64,000 nucleotides of DNA, from contig JALRME010000019.1 in NCBI GenBank assembly GCA_026120035.1, forward strand, positions 1 to 64,000. Direction: 5' to 3'. A program made the position numbers and the translations under genes. Source of the stretch: Coleophoma eucalyptorum. Taxonomy: Eukaryota > Ascomycota > Leotiomycetes > Helotiales > Dermateaceae. Numbering within the stretch: the first letter of the stretch is position 1; each line of letters begins with the position of its first letter. Below, piece after piece: positions 55,226-64,000 of this stretch. The notes under the pieces were generated by a model, which saw nothing but the letters and a program-made list of their open reading frames with translations, made no database searches and had not been told where the DNA came from.

Positions 55226-57422
55226 TTAAAGTAATTAGTTCGGAGGATAGCGTTTTGCATTTGCTTTTAAATTTAACATAGAGTAATAATCTATACCTGT
55301 TCCTCGAATAGATAGGAAACGGCAATAACTGAACTGAATGTCTAGAGATTTTACATTGACGTCTTTTGATTCGAGTTCTATGTTGCGAATTATAGGTATG
55401 GTATTCTCAATCTGAACTATCTTCTATCAGTATAAATAGTTAAGAGGTGGTCAGGAGTATATACATGGACTGTTAGGTAGCATTAATTAGTGTGTCTTGG
55501 GCGGTCTCGATGAAATGGAGGAGAAGCAGAAGAGTCATGAGCTACAAGGTTGAGACCAGAGGGGTATTTATAATTCAGAAAGGCTGCACGACAAGCCATT
55601 CAGTACTAATATAATGATTTTACGATGGTGGAGCTATAATTGAAACATTTGAGCATTCTATTCTTATCGTGTCAAATCCGGGCTGTGTCTATCGTTCTAT
55701 TACTCGAGGGCTCCCACTTCCACTTCATCAGTATTCCTAACTACTTTAGTATTCTAACCAACGACTGGAATGGCACTTTAGAGATTGTCATGAAAATTTA
55801 CAGATGAAGGTGAAAGCTACAGCTTTCTACTTTTACGATGGCTATTCACAGACGGCAGAGACTGCTTTTCTACATGTTGCTGTTGAAACTTTTATCGTAG
55901 GGTGTATCTCCGTCATCTGAAAACAGATACAGCCCGCACGAGTTATACTAGACCAAGAGCATAAACAACTCTGTATAAGCTCTAAAGTGATGAGAATAAC
56001 TACATTCTTGGTTAAGTGGGAAAATCACCACATCTTTGTTCTTTTCCTCTCTGAATATGGCACTAGCGAGCAAATAACCTAGGAGTCCGAGATATTTTGT
56101 TCAAAGCTGATTGTCGTTATATTGGCAGCAATTTTAAAATTTAAGGCTCGTGCTAAGCATGAATCCCAAAGTCTTACGCATGCCAAATAACTATATCCTA
56201 TCTTTAAATCCACGACGGAAATATTACCCCCGGCAACCACGCCGTTAAAGATGGAACTGAGCGTGATAGGCCACTAAAACATGGAAATACAACATGCTTT
56301 GAGAGATTCTACCCCATGCTTGGTTATACGTGGTATCTGCGATTGCTCCGACTCACACAAAAATTAGCAGTGGTAACTATATATGACCTCCGTCCGCGAA
56401 GCAAAGAATGTTCTTTCTGCATTCTCCCTAATTACAATTCCCGATAAAAGTATCTCTATGCATCCACTAGCTTATGCATGAGCTTAAGATGGGCTTGAAT
56501 TAAATTTGCAGGGCAAATGCATAGATAACCGTACTACTATGCTCTTGTTCGCCTGTAGAACTGTTGGAGGATACAAAGTTTTCGCTTGTTCTGTTGGTCA
56601 GATAATTCTGCTACAATTTGTACCATGAAGGTTTCAAAGACCTATTTTATCGTGCTATTGATACCTACTACGTATGATTGACGTTATCCTCGTATCATCA
56701 GAACATAGTTTTATATATACTCACATTTGAGCCTCCATATGAGAAGAGATTGGGCTCAATTACACACCGTTTTACACATCAACTGGCTAGATCCACAGAA
56801 AGTTATAGATACAAACCACTCCTAGAAAAGTCTATAAAGCCACGTCAAGTTTTGATTCTGCGGAAAGGTTCAACCAAGTGATTACTTTGGGCGCTCCTCC
56901 CCATTTTGGGAGTGAGTAAGATCTTTTATGTTTTCATTTGGTATTCATGCATACGCACAACTTGAAGTTTAGGTATAATGGTGGCAAAGCCTGTTCACGA
57001 GGGAATGGGTCAAGAGATTCCTTTACGAACTATTAATGAAAATCAATGCAAGTCTATTTCTCCTATATCGTCAACATTTAATCAACGTCAACATTTAATT
57101 TCCTCAGCCAATCAAAATACACGTTGACAGTATTGGCGTCAGCTGACAGCAAAAGCATATGAATTATTTCGCATTCAAAAATTCCTTAGCTATCCAAATG
57201 CCCGCATCTACCTAAGGCTAGCGTGATCAAATCGTAGGATCATTGTTGATGATAATTAGTAAGTATTTAAGTAGCATATAGAGTTCCAAAGTTTTTTATC
57301 TCTCTCATCCTTGTCGCCATTTTAATTTCTGTCTTCTAACTTTTGTCTTTTGGTACTTCCAACTATAATCAAAAAGCTACGCTGTAAGTATTACCATAAG
57401 TGCTCTGCATTTGTTGCCTAAG
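55226..57422. other. AT-rich gene-poor stretch, 2.2 kb
   Basis: No supported gene. Near 57065-57100 the motif GTCAACATTTAAT is repeated twice; its reverse complement is part of the repeat at 59686. The last 150 bp are the promoter of the MFS gene. Confidence 0.5.
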
Positions 57423-58863
57423 ATGGGCGACACGAATGTAGCCAGGTTTAACAACTCATTCCAGGAGGAACGTAATGAGGACGCCATGGCTGAGCATATT
57501 GAAGGAGGTAGAAGGGCATGGTTGACAGTAGCAGGCTCATTTCTCGTATACTGTCCGTCCTTTGGTTTCATTAACAGCTTTGGCTTCTTCCAGGAGTACT
57601 ACCAGAATGTATATCTCAGTAACTATTCGCCATTTACCATTGCCTTTATTGGTACAATACAGCTCACACTGCTGTACCTTGTAAGCCCAATTGCTGGTTC
57701 ACTCTTTGATGCATACGGGATAAAAGTGAGCCTCATCCCCTTTATGTCATCGGGAGAAATAAATCTAACTATTCTATAGTATCTCTATATCGTCTCTATG
57801 GTTGGCTGTTCTACCTCTATGATTGCCCTTTCCTTTACCAGCCCCGGTTCGATATGGCAACAGTTCCTTTCGCAGGGTGTTCTCTTTGGACTTTTCGTTT
57901 CTTTTGGTGTACAACCAGCCAGTTCTGTTGTAAGCCAATATTTTGACAAGAAACAGGCTTTGGCTAGGGGAATCATAGCAAGCGGTAGCAGCGTCGGTGG
58001 CATCTGCCTACCTATTATGTTTTCGTACCTTGTTCCTAAGATCGGGTTTGCTTGGTCTATAAGAGCTGCGGCTCTAATTTGCATGTAAGTGATCTTTCTT
58101 TTATAGGCCGACATTCTGCTAACTTCCCAAAGTGTGTGCCACGGACTTGCAATCGCGCTGTCCGAGACTAATCGCCCGCCAAGTGGGATAAAACAGTTCT
58201 CAAAGCTTGTTGACTTCGGTGGCTATAAAGATATTCGGTATGCAACGATTGCTCTCGGATCTTTAATCGTTAATTTTGGGCTATACTCCCCATACTTTTA
58301 TGCTGAGCCATATCTTGCAGCTCAGAATCCAGCATCCCCCCTTCTTGGATACCTTTTACCGATGATCAATGGATCTAGCCTATTTGGACGCATATTCGGT
58401 GGCTATATGGCAGACCGCATTGGCCGATTTAATATTCTCTACTCCTTCACTATTGTATCTGGAGTCTCGTGCTTTGCTCTATGGCTTCCATCTCACTCTG
58501 CCGGTCTGCTTGTGGTCTTTTGTTGTCTTTATGGGTTTGCCTCTGGGATCTTTATATCTGTCGGTCCGGCCGCGATCAGCCAAATAACACCAGAAGACAA
58601 GCAAGGTGCCCGAATTGGAGCGTTTTCTAGCGTTTTAGCTTTTGCATCTCTCACAGGAACACCTATTGGAGGCACACTAATTCGCGAAAAATCTGGACAC
58701 CCTTATGAAAATGTTATTATCTTTACTGTAAGTCGTCAGCCTGTCATAGAATATTATATTTAAACGGACTAACAGTCTCCAGGGAGTTACAATCGTCGCT
58801 GGTGGTCTAACCCTATTTATAGCACGAGTTCTTTCTGATAAAAACTTGCGTCGCGTGTTCTAA
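57423..58863 (+). CDS. MFS transporter, monocarboxylate (MCT/riboflavin) type
   Basis: Four exons: 57423-57725, 57780-58084, 58133-58727, 58783-58863; introns 54, 48 and 55 bp; product 427 residues. N-terminal EGGRRAWLTVAGSFLVYCPSFGFINSFGFFQEYYQ is the hallmark of fungal MCT-type porters. Further blocks: SPIAGSLFDAYGIKYL across the first splice, FVSFGVQPASSVVSQYFDKKQALARGIIASGSSVGG, and GSSLFGRIFGGYMADRIGRFN with SAGPAA-like SVGPAAISQITP. The last exon ends TIVAGGLTLFIARVL. Relatives move monocarboxylates, riboflavin or export small metabolites; substrate unknown. ATG 57423 precedes a short cytosolic tail. No neighbour suggests a pathway. Confidence 0.9.
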
Positions 58864-59270
58864 TTATGGGCATACGTGGCTAGATCTATCCTTAGAATCA
58901 TTGCTTAGGATCATTTACGCACAGATATCTCTAGATCTGAATGTTTTCGCCAGACATAATCCAGCATTATCGAAAAGGAAAGCGACTTTGTGGACTGTTC
59001 TCGTTCATGGCTAAGATAGCTTTGCGTCTGAACGAATGTATCTTAGCGAGGATACGAAGATGTAGAGTTTGAGGTTTGGTTTCTGTATAATAAGTTTATA
59101 TCAGCAATTGAAAAAAGAGAAGTGAATTTGAACACTATGTATAGAAGCCGGATGAAATATACACGCGCCATAGGTGTTTATCTATCAGGAGGGGCGTAGT
59201 TTAATTCACATAATCTGCACTGTTTCTCTGATCAGGCTATACAATATGTAGAATAGTTAGGTGACAGAAC

Positions 59271-59519
59271 TGTTGGTCTACCTCTTATTTCAACTGTATG
59301 ATGACAGGTCAAAATGTGAGGTAAAATTGTAGATTATTCTTCTAAGTGAGTATGATGGAGGCCTTATCAATACAATTATTTTATTTGTACTACAAACAGA
59401 ATAGGTACTGATTCGACCTCCGTAGTAATACGTAATTACAAACAGGTGGTGTTTGTAGCAAGGTACAAACAGGTGTACAAACGGGTGTGCAAACGAGACC
59501 TAATAACGACATTCCAACA
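59271..59519. mobile_element. Solo LTR (copia-like), 249 bp, with perfect target duplication
   Basis: Begins TGTTGGTCTACC and ends ACATTCCAACA. Flanked by AGAAC on both sides (59266-59270 and 59520-59524). Shares the blocks listed for the LTR at 51590, in the same order, with an A/T-rich insertion (ATTATTTTATTTGTACTAC) and a run of ACAAACAGGTG/ACAAACGGGTG units (about 59430-59495) not present there. Same family, different subtype. Confidence 0.9.
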
Positions 59520-59524
59520 AGAAC

Positions 59525-60210
59525 CATTAGAGCGGCAAAAGAGGAATTTAATTATAGAAACGAGATTTCAAATTAGTAATCGTATACAAAAGATTCTTTG
59601 GTTTTGCAGCCAACAAGCTCAATGTTTCAATGTGAATTATTTCCTGTGATTTTTCATGTCAGTTGGCAGGATAGCCCCCTAAAACGATTTAATGTTGACA
59701 GTGACATAGTGGAGACACTAGGTTTGCCAAAGTGATTTAATGTTGACAGGGACAAAGTGGGACTTCTAGTCAGAATAAATGTTGACAATGTTCGAGCACG
59801 GATAACAAACAGGCATGAGTCACCAGAATTATCTACACTTGGAAGAACCGCAACTGTTTCGCCAGCACTCGGCATTCAAATTGGCCGCTAGATATTTGAA
59901 TTTTATCTTTCCACGTTGGTGCCCGTAATTTCCTCCCAAAAGGATTTTTGTAACCCTAATATTAGGCTTGAGCAAAGCCGTCCTTTGTGAACCACTCTAC
60001 GGCCACTGGAACAAATTTAAAACGTATACCTCTCTCGTAGTCTTCGCGGCCTATTACTTCTACAGAAGAATTGTCCACAAGTAGTCCCCAATACTCTTAC
60101 TATGCATCCTTTTCTCAAAACGTCGATATTCTCTTCAAGCATCCGTTGACACTTTTACTTTAGACTTTGGAAACACGTAACCACAAAAGTCGCATCCGAA
60201 AGCATTGTGT
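59525..60210. other. Intergenic region with short repeats
   Basis: No gene seen. At 59686-59790 GATTTAATGTTGACAG-x-GACA-x-AGTGG occurs twice, 48 bp apart, with a third partial copy (ATAAATGTTGACA). The right end is the 3' flank of the bZIP-like gene. Confidence 0.55.
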
Positions 60211-61323
60211 TCATTTCTTCTCGAGATATTGCTCGATTATGGGGAGCAAGGTCCCGACATTCGATACACCTGCGCTGCTGAGCAAGAGCGCTAGGCCAAG
60301 GATAAGTTGCGCCTGCTGAGAACATCTCTGACGGTCAGATTCTGGCCTGGAAAATGAAGCAAGGCGCTCATGTGACTGCTCATTAGTAGAGTGACAATGG
60401 CTATATTGCGAAAAGCAGTCCTGATTGGCCTTTGGTTGTATGTTATGGTTCCTCTGGAGCACAGAAATTAATTGCTGAAGCTCTGAGTTGGAAGAAAAAT
60501 GCTCCATGTCGGTCAATTGTCTTGTCAGGACTGAAAATAATTCAGGTCTGCTGGTTTGGTATGGCAAAGCTTCCAAATTTATGGGGTCCATAGTTGAAGA
60601 TTGTCGCATAGAGATATTTTCTGCTCCTTCAGTTGTCATCGATGACCTTATAGGCTGGGTCCCACGAAATAGTAAATCGGCTGGATCCTCTGATAGTGCT
60701 TCTACCCATGGTCTTCTGGGCGCTAAAAACGAGGAATTGTTCAAATGATTGCTAGACGGCAATGCTTGAGTCCCTTGATGCAAATCGGTTCCACCAATTG
60801 ATGGGAAGATCGAACTCTCAGCATCAAAATTATTCCCTAGCCAAGCTGGGAGACTTTCGTATATACTTTGTGGGATTAAGATTGGGCTCCCTACTGTACC
60901 ATTCACAAAATGAGCCTCAGGTCTAGAAATATAAGGAACAGGAGAATGACTTGCCGGTAGTGTACCGGACACAGCCACGCCTGCAGCAGCTGCGTCCGAT
61001 AATATTCCATGATGGAAGTTGCCCCATCCATCAGAGTTGGCTATTGGCAACGTGGTAGATGACAAGATCTCCTGGAGTAAAGCTTCTGTGGAAGTGGAAA
61101 GCGGACATGGGTTGGATATAGGGCTCGCAGCTGAGATTGATGGGCTCTCCGAATCAGATGAAACTGTAGAATCGACTGTCGAAGCGGGTGATAGTCCACC
61201 GTTTCTAATGGTGGCTCTCTTCTGTGCCCGATGTTTTCTTTGAGAGTTGGCTAGTTGGACGCGACGACGTTCTCTTCGTTCTTGTAGGGATAAATTCAAC
61301 TGTGGGCGACCGCGTTTCGCCAT
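60211..61323 (-). CDS. bZIP-like basic-region regulator without clear zipper
   Basis: Single exon, 370 residues from ATG 61323 (the frame is open upstream but lacks any motif). N-terminus MAKRGRP, an AT-hook-like RGRP, followed by a basic region LSLQERRERRRVQLANSQRKHRAQKRATI (residues 11-38, quoted in two parts here: LSLQERRERRRVQL and ANSQRKHRAQKRATI). It aligns with fungal bZIP basic regions of the RRxQxRxAQRxyRxxK type, but the invariant Asn position is Leu and no leucine heptads follow. The rest is Ser/Pro/Asn-rich, and the C-terminus has a hydrophobic helix (QAQLILGLALLLSSAG). Likely a nuclear regulator; target unknown. Confidence 0.8.
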   Translation of the reverse strand: MAKRGRPQLNLSLQERRERRRVQLANSQRKHRAQKRATIRNGGLSPASTVDSTVSSDSESPSISAASPISNPCPLSTSTEALLQEILSSTTLPIANSDGWGNFHHGILSDAAAAGVAVSGTLPASHSPVPYISRPEAHFVNGTVGSPILIPQSIYESLPAWLGNNFDAESSIFPSIGGTDLHQGTQALPSSNHLNNSSFLAPRRPWVEALSEDPADLLFRGTQPIRSSMTTEGAENISMRQSSTMDPINLEALPYQTSRPELFSVLTRQLTDMEHFSSNSELQQLISVLQRNHNIQPKANQDCFSQYSHCHSTNEQSHERLASFSRPESDRQRCSQQAQLILGLALLLSSAGVSNVGTLLPIIEQYLEKK

Positions 61324-62680
61324 GTCCACTCCTGGCCTTCTAGCCTCTATAAGAGATGGAATGTCAGCATAAGAGGTCAAAAATGATAGAGAGGAAAACA
61401 CCGAACGAACGTTTAGAATGGTTTGACAATCTGATAGGTGGTTAGAGGGATTGTTGTGTGTGAGGGTGTGAGAGGGTCTTTGTGGGCTCACAAGGAAGAC
61501 GGCTCGCCCAGGAGCGCACACTGCTGTGAAGAGAGGCTGTGAAGAGAGCAGAGGCAGAGCAACCGACCAGTGAATTCAAGAATTAGGATCTGGCTTGGGA
61601 TTGAAAGACTTTCTTTGCGGGGTTTGTGAGGGGTCGTGGGGGCATTGGAAGAAAACGAAGTGTAGAATGGGAAGGGAGGTAAGTTTGGAGTCGCAATGCA
61701 GCAATGTTCGTTGTCTGGGGGAAGGAGATAAGAGTGGAAGGGGTGTGAGTTTAGAAGAAACGTCGTACAGTATAGTAATCTTTATTTGGCTTGGGGGTTG
61801 GTCTTGTCCTCCAACAACCCTCTTGCGTCGTTAAATGAACCCACGCTAGTTGTATACTTATATAACTCGGGCATCGCATCCCAAGTTTACCAGTGGGCGT
61901 CAAGTCCGAGGAGAAACCGGACAAGTGTGTCTGCATATCCGGCGTGAGTGCTTGCGGGAAAAGGGCTAGTCTGCAAAGACCGGCAATCTCCTTGAATCTG
62001 TAACTACATGGCACTTATCTCTACATATGTACGACGCACGCTCTGGAAAGAAACTTTTTTCTTCACTGTTACTCACATGACTGTAGCGTATCGCAGCGTG
62101 AAGAGACTGTGCCGTGCCATATCTCTTATATACTCCGTACGCCGGAGCAGATCCAGCATCACGGAAGCTACCCGGTACCCCGCCATTTTTGTTGACACGG
62201 GAAATTTGTGGATTTCAATTCCTCAAGATTTACCTCCCAAACGGCTCACAGTAATATTTAAATCCTAGCTACTTGCTAACTTAACTTTTCAATATTGCTA
62301 ATTATGTAATCAGTCGAATATGAAGTATCCACTGCTACCAACAGATATTTTTGATGCCAACATTGCTCTCCATCTAGTCATGACTGAAACTAATATGTAA
62401 GTACTAATCAGCATTAAAAGGGATTATGTACTGGGGTATTTGAAAACACAACAGTCAAAGATTAGACTTTTTGAATCTAAGGGCTGCGTTCATCATCGAC
62501 TAATCGACTCTTCGTTCTATTTTATTTTCTGTTTTCTTTCATTTTGTTTCAGTTATACCTCATTGATCAGTCTATGACTCAGTGTTTAGTGACTGAAAAT
62601 TTAATTGACCATAAAGCACCCGCCAGGTTACACAGCTTTAGCCAACCTATATAACTTTATGGGCGAAAGTGCTGTTAATT
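61324..62680. other. Intergenic region, 1.36 kb
   Basis: Left part is the promoter and long 5' leader of the bZIP-like gene. Frames at 61595-62268 have no domain. Nothing else recognised. Confidence 0.5.
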
Positions 62681-63018
62681 ATGGACCACAACCGTAAGAC
62701 TCAAATCCTTATAGCTGAGAATACAGGGAAACGGGAATGTGGAGGATATGTGTGTTCGACCCAGAGTACGAGTCTAAACAGTATTGCAAGGCATTCACAA
62801 GAACCCACCGGCCCTGAGGCGCCTCCGAATGGAGGCTACGGTTGGGTATGTGTCGCCTGTGTTTTTGGCATCAATGCACATACTTGGGATCTCAATGGGG
62901 TGGTTATGATCTGTCTTCCTTAACTCCTTTCCCCTCAAGCTGTAACGATACCAATAATTTGTTATTTACTAACAGTATATAGGTATTCGGAGTCAACTTT
63001 GAAGGTTCGCTGGATTAA
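62681..63018 (+). pseudogene. Truncated MFS (MCT-type) transporter relic
   Basis: ATG 62681. The N-terminal cytosolic tail leads to APPNGGYGWVCVACVFGINAHTWDLNG, the signature start of fungal MCT-type porters (PDGGYGWVCVACxFLINAHTWGLN). An intron (62900-62982, GTGGTT...TATAG) joins it to VFGVNFEGSLD and a stop, in place of the normal YGVFLAYYL and eleven more membrane spans. Downstream, nothing of the remaining transporter is readable, and an S10 peptidase gene starts at 63360. So only the first membrane span survives. Confidence 0.7.
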
Positions 63019-63359
63019 GTCCAAGTCGAACATCATGGATATACTAGGTACTTGTACATCCGTGGAAAGTCCCATGGTATGGCCATTGGTGTTGATGTGG
63101 CCTGCCTAATTGGAGCACTCGGGGTAACGGGTTTCGGAGTAGCGGACATCGGGATCGGGTTGATAGGCAAGTCTTACCCGAATCGACGACTACCCGAATC
63201 GACGACACGGAGGAGAGTAACAACATCATCGACCATCCCATCTAAATAAGACGGCAAAGAAGCAAATTGCCCCTTAATTCATTCTTTGAGGGAGATACTT
63301 GGGTATAACTATCCATCTGTCATTGTCATTGCCATCGTTCATTCTTCCCTTCATTCACA

Positions 63360-64000
63360 ATGCGTGCTCTCAGTCTTTCCATTGTCGCCTTTGCTAGCTT
63401 TGCTTTGGCATCCGTCCAACAGGTTCCATTGGGCCAATTGGAGCCCGAATCAAGCTCTGACTTTGCTGTCTACCAAAGTGATGTATCTCCATTGCACTCC
63501 ATCCGCATCAAACGTCAGAACTCGACTCTCTGTAACACGCCGGTGGACCAATATACGGGCTGGCTAGATGTCGGCTACAAACACCTCTTCTTCTGGTACT
63601 TTGCAGCTGAAGATATATCTCCGGATGTAACTTCGCAGCCCCTTGGTCTATGGCTTACTGGAGGCCCCGGCGGTTCCAGCATGCTAGGGATGCTTCAAGA
63701 ACTTGGTCCATGTTTGATCAATGCCCATGGCAACGGGACCGATTACAATCCTTACGGATGGAACAAGAAGACTGCTTTTGTCTTTGTGGACCAACCTGCC
63801 GGTGTGGGATTCTCGTATCTGGACGAGGGTGAGCCAGTTCCGGATAACTCGTTTACCAGTGCTGCGGACATGCAAGTCTTTTTGCAGATGTTTGTAAGCC
63901 AAGTTTTCCCCCAACATTTGGACGGCCCTCTCGTAATTACTGGTGAAAGCTATGCAGTGAGTACCACTCATCCTATCCACTATCATTAATCATATAACCG
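63360..64000 (+). CDS. S10 serine carboxypeptidase, partial (5' exon)
   Basis: ATG 63360; first exon 63360-63956 (199 residues), then a GTGAGT donor; the rest is beyond the window. Signal peptide MRALSLSIVAFASFALA. After a propeptide with IKRQNST comes the S10 core: CNTPVDQYTGWLDVG, LFFWYFAAE, LGLWLTGGPGGSSMLG (substrate carboxylate loop), ELGPCLIN, NPYGWNKKTAFVFVDQPAGVGFSY, and at the exon end GESYA with the nucleophile Ser197. The Asp and His of the triad are not in the window. Serine carboxypeptidases remove C-terminal residues from peptides at acid pH, in vacuole or outside the cell; the signal peptide fits secretion. Confidence 0.9.

Noticed and set aside
1..64000. CRISPR arrays, bacterial operons, ribosome binding sites, rRNA genes
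   Set aside because: The window is eukaryotic (spliced genes throughout); no spaced identical repeats and no rRNA-like sequence were seen.

Overview
The window looks like a stretch of an Ascomycota (Pezizomycotina) genome, most likely a Eurotiales-type mould. Genes are single transcription units split by many 46-85 bp introns with GT...AG ends and CTAAC/CTGAC-like branch sites. Protein families are typical of filamentous fungi: Zn2Cys6 regulators, HET-domain proteins, CipC, GH78, PL1, S10 peptidase. Gene density is low, long intergenic stretches are AT-rich, and relics of retrotransposons and dead genes are frequent. This suggests an accessory or subtelomere-like region, but no telomere repeat is visible.

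Layout. 0-7.4 kb: a retrotransposon LTR end, a mitochondrial carrier (-), a decayed Ty3/gypsy integrase, an alpha/beta-hydrolase with a Cys in place of the nucleophile Ser (+), and a C11orf54/DUF1907-type metal ester hydrolase (-). 8.7-17.4 kb: a pectin/plant-wall island with a five-exon GH78 alpha-L-rhamnosidase (-), a secreted modular CBM-like protein (+), and a five-exon PL1 pectate lyase (-), plus an esterase-like relic. 19.0-22.1 kb: three adjacent dead genes (allantoate-permease-like MFS, Zn2Cys6-type regulator tail, D-2-hydroxyacid dehydrogenase), apparently a decayed catabolic cluster. 24.0-35.6 kb: a more GC-rich block with a UBC-fold/F-box fusion (+), a dead HET gene carrying a WW-like segment (-), a seven-exon Zn2Cys6 regulator (+), an NtaA/SnaA-type flavin monooxygenase (-), an aldo-keto reductase relic and a six-exon PHS-family transporter (-).

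35.6-49.1 kb: a 3.5 kb gene-poor stretch, a CipC-like small protein (+), a cPLA2-like phospholipase (+), a NodB polysaccharide deacetylase (-) divergent from an intact HET protein (+), and an unrecognised conserved-looking protein (+). 49.4-60 kb: solo LTRs (two with perfect 5 bp target duplications), diverged direct repeats, a candidate small secreted protein, a divergent alpha/beta-hydrolase/Zn2Cys6 pair, and a monocarboxylate-type MFS transporter. 60-64 kb: a bZIP-like regulator (-), a truncated MFS relic, and the first exon of an S10 serine carboxypeptidase cut by the window end.

Gene models were spliced by hand. Exon phases were checked for all multi-exon models, and all close without internal stops. 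Family assignments rest on motifs I can see; no database search was run. The best candidate for a coherent, possibly undescribed unit is the regulator/flavin-monooxygenase/transporter group at 27.9-35.6 kb. The Cys-nucleophile hydrolase, the UBC-F-box fusion and the WW-HET relic are the most unusual single proteins.
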